Source: Opitutia bacterium UBA7374 (GTDB lineage Bacteria > Verrucomicrobiota > Verrucomicrobiia > Opitutales > Coraliomargaritaceae). From it: DNA of 64,000 nucleotides. Where the stretch lies: NCBI GenBank assembly GCA_002469895.1, contig DKOA01000043.1, positions 1 to 64,000 on the forward strand, in the 5' to 3' direction. The notes under the pieces are model-generated. The model did not search any database, was not told where the DNA came from, and saw only the letters and a list, made by a program, of their open reading frames with translations. A program made the position numbers and the translations under genes. Below, in pieces: positions 59,192 to 64,000 of this stretch (positions within the stretch are counted from its first letter, which is position 1; the number at the start of each line of letters is the position of its first letter).

Positions 59192-61351
59192 TTAATATTT
59201 CCGCAACTTATACACTTTAGCACCGGATAACCGAATAATACTGCCAGTAGCACGGTCACCTTTCTGCCCTTTCGCGACGATCCTTACCGTATGCTCTCCC
59301 ATTGAGAGACCATCGATCGACCATCTGAAAGGCACCGATGACTGATCATAGCGGGGCATTCTCGCACGCGTGTATGCAAATTGATCCATTGTATCCTTGT
59401 GTTCACTGTCTATGTAAATATCGGCCATGCCCCCGTCTTCCCCACGAATACCTTCGAGGCAAATGGCCGCCCCTTCAAATTTTATTTCGCAGGTAGCATT
59501 GGCGGAAGCAGTGTACCGGCAAAAACTGTTCGTTTTCCAATCACCGGAATATTCAAAACTGTCCGCGCACAATGACTCTTCACCATGACGTGTATGATAC
59601 AGCTGATAAAATTCTCCCCTCCTAATGTCATACAGGGGCCGTAATTCCTGATCATAATGTAATTGCCGAAAGCGATTGAGCCTAACTTCTGATTCAATAT
59701 CCAACCAGTCTGCGGGGTAGCGTAAGGCACTTTCGACCGGTATGCCTCCATGGTGACCTGATCGCACACTGGCCTTGGCCAAGACGACCGGCCCACTGAG
59801 AACAGCAACAGGTGATAAATAGCTGGTTAATGGTTCGCCGCGAATCGACATATCAAACTGTAATTCAACCACACTAGTTGTATCCCAATTCCTTTGTAAC
59901 GTGGCCCATTGGCCTGCGACCGTATCGACCGAGTAAGCCTCTCCGTTTATCTGCACCTGAACAACCCCGTTACTCCACCCCGGCACGCGGAAGCGTAACC
60001 CAAAATATTGGCTCGATGCACACTGTATTTTCAGCCGGACGGTACTCTCTTCCGGGAATGAAGTTTCCTGCTCAACAATAACCTCTCCCTGGGAATGTTT
60101 CCAGTGAACTTTCGCCGGTAAAAAAAGATTAACGTACAAATTTTCTTCATCTTTGAAAAAGATCAGGCTGGAATAATCTCCGATGTTTTGGAGGAGTGAG
60201 CCCTGACAGCAGAACCAGACTGTGCTCCGCATTTTTTGGGCACCAAAGACACTGTAATTGGAGCCGTATTGGATCATGCCGTACTCATTCATCGGGCTCA
60301 AGGCACCGACTCCATTATACATTAGACGCTCGATCCAATCTCCATAATGCGCCTGACCGGTGAACCGCATAAGGTACTTTGCCATCTTAAAGGCTGCCCA
60401 TGACCCACAGGATGTCTCGAAGTGAAACCGCAGATCCACATCCGAATGGTTACGCTTAATATCGATCAAAGAATCGGGAAGACCATCGGGAACCACCAGA
60501 TTTTCTTCCGGACCGTAACCTCCGGTAGCATACAACTGTGTCTCCTTCAGCCAATTGTAGGCGTTGACCACCGTATCGAGGTATTTTCTCTCTCCCGTAG
60601 CGGCATAGGCCATCGCAGCCGAACTGAAAGTGTTGACATGACTGTAGGCATGAAAGCCTTCGCGTTTCTCCGGTGGCGGTAAAATGCCGAATGGATCTTC
60701 CTCATTGGCGAAAGCATCCCAGTACTCGGTGTACTCAAAGCGTTTGGCAAAATCGAAGTATCGTTTATCCCCGGTGAGCAAATATGCGCGGTAAAGGTTT
60801 TCCGGCAGTGTGTACCATTCATGATTTCTGTCTGTAGTTTCACCATCGAAACACTTTCTCTCCATATACCCTGTAATCCGCGCTAATACTTCAAGAGCCT
60901 CAGCGCACTCCATGAACTCGTAAATGTCGACCAGTCCGCAGACATACTTATCAAAGAGGTACTGATTATCGCCTCCGCGATCGGTGTAACCAAAGTACCC
61001 GTCTTGATCAATTGTCTTGGCCCACTCTCGCATCAAATAAAGAGCGCGCTCACCGACCTGCGGATCACCGGTTGATTTGTAGAGTCTGGCAAAACCGCTA
61101 AGCCACTGACCAAAGCAAAGCCCGCTTTCACTGTAAGCACCACCCAGTTCCTTACCCGGGGCCCAGTCTCCCTTGCGGGCACGAAAGCCCCGCAAAATAT
61201 CATTGGGATGCAGGCCCATGTAATATGCTTTTACCGATGCTACCTGATCAGCGATCCGGCTCGGCAACAACGTAACCCCAGCGCATTGAAACGGCTGAAG
61301 GACGTCTTCAACTACAGTGATCTTATCTTTCATATAGCTAAGCGGTGGCAT
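59192..61351 (-). CDS. GH127-family (DUF1680) glycoside hydrolase, candidate 3,6-anhydrogalactosidase
   Basis: 719 residues from the ATG at 61351, 20 bases past the preceding stop; the ATG at 61462 would run into the upstream gene, and 61333 is also possible. An (alpha/alpha)6 barrel at about 20-400 is followed by beta domains (about 420-590) and a C-terminal jelly-roll extension (about 610-719). The GH127 cysteine pair is Cys381-Cys382 in WFCCQGSLLQNIGDYSSLI. The partner Glu is Glu312 in FETSCGSW, with Cys315 three residues on; the founding enzyme has E-x-C rather than E-x-x-C. No signal peptide. GH127 includes beta-L-arabinofuranosidases and, in carrageenan degraders, 3,6-anhydro-D-galactosidases. 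The anhydrogalactose genes at 3630-7968 favour the latter. Confidence 0.85.
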   Translation of the reverse strand: MPPLSYMKDKITVVEDVLQPFQCAGVTLLPSRIADQVASVKAYYMGLHPNDILRGFRARKGDWAPGKELGGAYSESGLCFGQWLSGFARLYKSTGDPQVGERALYLMREWAKTIDQDGYFGYTDRGGDNQYLFDKYVCGLVDIYEFMECAEALEVLARITGYMERKCFDGETTDRNHEWYTLPENLYRAYLLTGDKRYFDFAKRFEYTEYWDAFANEEDPFGILPPPEKREGFHAYSHVNTFSSAAMAYAATGERKYLDTVVNAYNWLKETQLYATGGYGPEENLVVPDGLPDSLIDIKRNHSDVDLRFHFETSCGSWAAFKMAKYLMRFTGQAHYGDWIERLMYNGVGALSPMNEYGMIQYGSNYSVFGAQKMRSTVWFCCQGSLLQNIGDYSSLIFFKDEENLYVNLFLPAKVHWKHSQGEVIVEQETSFPEESTVRLKIQCASSQYFGLRFRVPGWSNGVVQVQINGEAYSVDTVAGQWATLQRNWDTTSVVELQFDMSIRGEPLTSYLSPVAVLSGPVVLAKASVRSGHHGGIPVESALRYPADWLDIESEVRLNRFRQLHYDQELRPLYDIRRGEFYQLYHTRHGEESLCADSFEYSGDWKTNSFCRYTASANATCEIKFEGAAICLEGIRGEDGGMADIYIDSEHKDTMDQFAYTRARMPRYDQSSVPFRWSIDGLSMGEHTVRIVAKGQKGDRATGSIIRLSGAKVYKLRKY

Positions 61352-61371
61352 CGTTGTTCCCAAAGTGCATC

Positions 61372-63558
61372 TTAATTCTCCGACGCTGCTTCGGGCAGAA
61401 CCACATCCAACGGACAACCGCTGACCTCGACTGATTCGGCCGAGTAGCGAATCTTCGTCCATTGACCCTTGATCGGCAGTCGGATCTCCATCCAGTCCCA
61501 GGTTGTCGGCATGGCCGGACGAATCGTTAATTGATTCTCAGGTATGGAATATCGCAGACCGCCAAAGCCCTCGAGATAAAACAAGATCTTGCCAGCGTTA
61601 AAATTCGAATATTGATCACCAAATAAATCGAGATTCCGCTTATATGCTTCCGGCGCCACGGGAATCCCCCACGCCTCCCGATAATTATAATTTTCCAAAT
61701 GATTGACCGCCAGTTCCGGTGCGACATCCAATCCCTGCTGAAACATGCCATCGATGGTAAAATATGCTGTATCCGGAGTATAACCGAAAGAGTGATCAAC
61801 CGGCGTAGCAAAGGTTTGCATAGACTGCTTCGCCATAGCCAGGGGGAAGAAGACCCCGTAATAGCCCTTTTCTTTGTCCAGTGCCCAGTGTTCGACAAAG
61901 CGCTCTGCATATTCTCTGGGGAAATAGGGTGAACGCATACACCAAAAACTATTTGTCATGTACATCCCATTGGCTGCCGCTCCAAAGAAATTTTCGACTC
62001 CATTTGCCTCCCATCGACGATCATAATCCCGCCGTATTACTTCCGGATCACGCACAAAGCTCTCCCAATGAGGAACGTCCGCATGATTGCCCGTAAGTGA
62101 TGCAATTTGCACCAAAGTCTCGGCAACTTGATCCGTGTTCATAGCAAAACCGCCGATTCTTTGATAAAATAACTTCTTAAAATGATCCTCATAGCAGTCC
62201 TTGAGAAACGCTACATCGCCGGTGTGCTGGTAAATTTGCCACGCACCCAAAACATGTTCCGGAGTTTCGCCACCGTAGGCTCCACTGTGCCAGGAAATTC
62301 CCTTATTATCCGAGATCAATCGAGAACCATTTCCCAATTGTCGGTAACGATCATTCTTAGTCAGATGCTTCCAGGTCAGCACGTTACCATACGCATATCG
62401 GGCTTTGTCCTGCGTCCATGCCCCTACCTTGATTTGAAAAGTTGCATCATAACGGTGCATACCAAGAAAATTATTCACCGCTGTCTGGGTGTGATTTTCC
62501 ATTTCCCAGCCCTTTTGGACGTCAATATAATACATCAGGTAGATTGACCATAGATAGTAATAAATATCGACGAACTTAGCCTCTGAACAGCGGAAGTACG
62601 GAACCTCTTCATTCAATTGACGATTCATTTCCCTGGTTTTTGCGAGCAATGCAGACTCGGTATGCCGGAGCAGATCACTGGCATCCTTTAGAGCCTGACG
62701 ACGACTGTCATTCATCGCCCAAACAACCGTGGTTCCCTGATCGTCACAGGGCACAGATAATGTGTACTGTACCACGTTCCGATCATCTCTACGAATGGTG
62801 TGCGACTTTGCGAAACTACGTGAGGCGCTGAGAACCGTAGACATACCTTCGTAAACACAAGGGCCTTCCCTCGCCGGGGCATTCGGATCGGGTCGTGATT
62901 CTACGGTGCCGCCTTCACGAATAACCAGAGCATTACTCGACCGGTCATAGCGAGCTGTGGCCGTCGAACGAACACTCTTTCGGTGATAGAAGCTATGCCC
63001 TGAAAACTCCAGAGTTACCGGCTCTGTGGAGCGGATAACGCTGGCAGCTGCGTCATTTGGGGCAATGAACTTTTCTTCATAAATCGTCACTCCCCCAACT
63101 GCATACTGACAGATCATTTTGTCGGGGCGCCACTGCATGCTTTGGGGCACCGGATTTTTAAAGGTTTCGCCATTGATGATGACACTACCGTAAAGAACCC
63201 GGGTATCTTTATAAAATTCCCATCCACTGTAATCATTACCGACACCAGTGTGTTCAGTCCCTTCTATTGAACTTTCGACGAGGCCGATACCTCGACTACG
63301 CAAGTCATGATGAAAGGGGTGCGTCAGCCCAATCGTCTCTTCCTGACCGCGGTTCCAACTGGGCATAAATCCACCGATATAATAGGTAATATTGCCAGCC
63401 ATAAATCCGTGCTTACGACCCTGCACCGCCTGTTCCAACCGTTCACAATAATTATAGGCCGGCGGCTTCTCGCCAGCGAGGAGAGCTGCCGGAAAAAGGC
63501 TGCTAAGCAATAAAATGTGTACAATGCATTTTTGTATAGTTCGGGATATTCGCATCAT
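61372..63558 (-). CDS. secreted putative alpha-toroid glycosidase, paralogue of the 1376-residue protein
   Basis: 728 residues with a Sec leader (IVHILLLSSLFPAALLAGEK). It corresponds to the catalytic-like part of the protein at 52638-56768 without its repeats and FnIII domain, and keeps the shared blocks: KHGFMAGNITYYIGGF, HHDLRSRG, GWEFYKDT, WRPDKMICQY, PYFRCSEAKFVDIYYYLW, NHTQTAVNNFLGMHRYDA and DQYSNFNAGKIL. An N-terminal beta-sandwich (about 25-270), helix-rich barrel (about 290-640) and small C-terminal beta domain (about 650-725) are predicted. I cannot assign a CAZy family. Conserved acidic and aromatic residues fit a glycosidase; a lyase or epimerase is possible. Its gene precedes the GH127 gene by 20 bases, so the two are probably co-transcribed. 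Confidence 0.72.
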   Translation of the reverse strand: MMRISRTIQKCIVHILLLSSLFPAALLAGEKPPAYNYCERLEQAVQGRKHGFMAGNITYYIGGFMPSWNRGQEETIGLTHPFHHDLRSRGIGLVESSIEGTEHTGVGNDYSGWEFYKDTRVLYGSVIINGETFKNPVPQSMQWRPDKMICQYAVGGVTIYEEKFIAPNDAAASVIRSTEPVTLEFSGHSFYHRKSVRSTATARYDRSSNALVIREGGTVESRPDPNAPAREGPCVYEGMSTVLSASRSFAKSHTIRRDDRNVVQYTLSVPCDDQGTTVVWAMNDSRRQALKDASDLLRHTESALLAKTREMNRQLNEEVPYFRCSEAKFVDIYYYLWSIYLMYYIDVQKGWEMENHTQTAVNNFLGMHRYDATFQIKVGAWTQDKARYAYGNVLTWKHLTKNDRYRQLGNGSRLISDNKGISWHSGAYGGETPEHVLGAWQIYQHTGDVAFLKDCYEDHFKKLFYQRIGGFAMNTDQVAETLVQIASLTGNHADVPHWESFVRDPEVIRRDYDRRWEANGVENFFGAAANGMYMTNSFWCMRSPYFPREYAERFVEHWALDKEKGYYGVFFPLAMAKQSMQTFATPVDHSFGYTPDTAYFTIDGMFQQGLDVAPELAVNHLENYNYREAWGIPVAPEAYKRNLDLFGDQYSNFNAGKILFYLEGFGGLRYSIPENQLTIRPAMPTTWDWMEIRLPIKGQWTKIRYSAESVEVSGCPLDVVLPEAASEN

Positions 63559-63598
63559 ATTCTGGGGGCGGTAGTGCGTGCTTGAGCACGAGTGAAAG

Positions 63599-64000
63599 TT
63601 AAAGTTTCCTGCGTTCTTTTAATTCCGGAATGGTTGCCAGCACTGCGGCCACTTCCTGAGCAACAACCGGATCATTCAAATAGGGCTGGAATGCGTCGTG
63701 CAGGTAATGCTGGATGTAACTGCTAGGTTCCAGATAGCAGGTAATCATTGCCCTCTTAAACGTATCATTAGGAGCACTCTTCAATGCCTTCACGATCAAT
63801 TCCAGCTTAAGCTTTTCCCACCCGATGACCTTCTTGTTTTTCACTATGCGGGTCAGACCGGCCTGCGCTGCCGTCAAGTCACTCGGACTCGCTTCCGGAT
63901 CCGTGGCAACTTGGATCCATAATTCGCCGGCGTACAAGTCAGGCCAACGAGAGAGTATTTTCATCGAAGCAGACCGTAAGCTCGAATCTTTATCCTCAAT
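63599..64000 (-). CDS. HEAT-repeat-like protein, N-terminus cut by the window edge
   Basis: The reading frame stays open from the stop at 63599 through position 64000, so only the last 133 or so residues are visible. An internal ATG at 63962-63964 is probably not the real start, since the frame continues upstream with SSLRSASMKILSRWP. Short paired helices with a 35-40 residue period (SLRSASMKILSRWP, KLELIVKALKSAP, VAQEVAAVLATIPELK) resemble the HEAT/ARM repeats that close large secreted enzymes and haem proteins in Verrucomicrobiota and Planctomycetota. The function of the whole protein cannot be told from this end. Confidence 0.7.
   Translation of the reverse strand: MEDKDSSLRSASMKILSRWPDLYAGELWIQVATDPEASPSDLTAAQAGLTRIVKNKKVIGWEKLKLELIVKALKSAPNDTFKRAMITCYLEPSSYIQHYLHDAFQPYLNDPVVAQEVAAVLATIPELKERRKL

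Noticed and set aside
61352..61462. An earlier start for the GH127-like gene at 61462
   Set aside because: It would overlap the 3' end of the upstream enzyme gene by about 90 bases, and the added 37 residues have no family resemblance.

Overview
The window looks like part of a marine Verrucomicrobiota chromosome, probably class Opitutia (Lentimonas or Coraliomargarita-like). Four things point there: a Verru_Chthon cassette protein A homologue, PEP-CTERM surface proteins, a very high density of type I sulfatases, and secreted proteins ending in the verrucomicrobial Phe-Phe/Tyr-Arg tail. The taxonomic call is inference. I see no rRNA, tRNA, CRISPR array, transposase or phage gene.

Layout. (1) 11-7968, minus strand: one tight operon of aldehyde dehydrogenase, enolase-superfamily cycloisomerase/dehydratase, KDPG-type aldolase, PfkB-type KDG kinase, secreted beta-helix protein and GH42 beta-galactosidase. 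(2) 8344-12849, plus strand, divergent: an unrecognised protein, a Tat-exported sulfatase, an AraC regulator and a Sec-exported sulfatase. (3) 12895-18700, minus strand: a large sulfatase with C-terminal modules and three secreted structural proteins, one of them abutting a sulfatase remnant. (4) 19178-25199, plus strand: leaderless sulfatase, leaderless GH2 and a GPH-family sugar:cation symporter, which reads as an intracellular oligosaccharide route. (5) 25351-26199, minus strand: a PEP-CTERM protein. (6) 26622-39687, plus strand: secreted LacZ-type GH2, three sulfatases, a second secreted GH2, a sialate-O-acetylesterase-like enzyme and an alpha/beta esterase, followed by a broken sulfatase. 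(7) 40072-46314: ThuA-like, DoxX-like, Tat-exported Gfo/Idh/MocA, discoidin-type lipoprotein, Agl23-like membrane protein and ApbE. (8) 46495-51016: Verru_Chthon A homologue and its partner. (9) 51020-64000, minus strand: a sulfatase, two paralogous alpha-toroid enzymes of no family I can name, a TSP3-repeat protein, a GH127-like enzyme and a HEAT-like fragment cut by the window edge.

Taken together this is a catabolic island for a sulfated, possibly acetylated galactan. It has eight intact sulfatases plus two sulfatase remnants, four beta-galactosidase-type enzymes (GH42 and three GH2), two esterases, a GH127-like enzyme and a symporter. The dehydrogenase - enolase-family isomerase - kinase - aldolase set matches, step for step, the known route from 3,6-anhydro-D-galactose to pyruvate and glyceraldehyde-3-phosphate used in carrageenan catabolism. 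Carrageenan or a related galactan is therefore the best guess. No recognisable endo-carrageenase (GH16, GH82 or GH150) is in the window, and the substrate is not proven by sequence.
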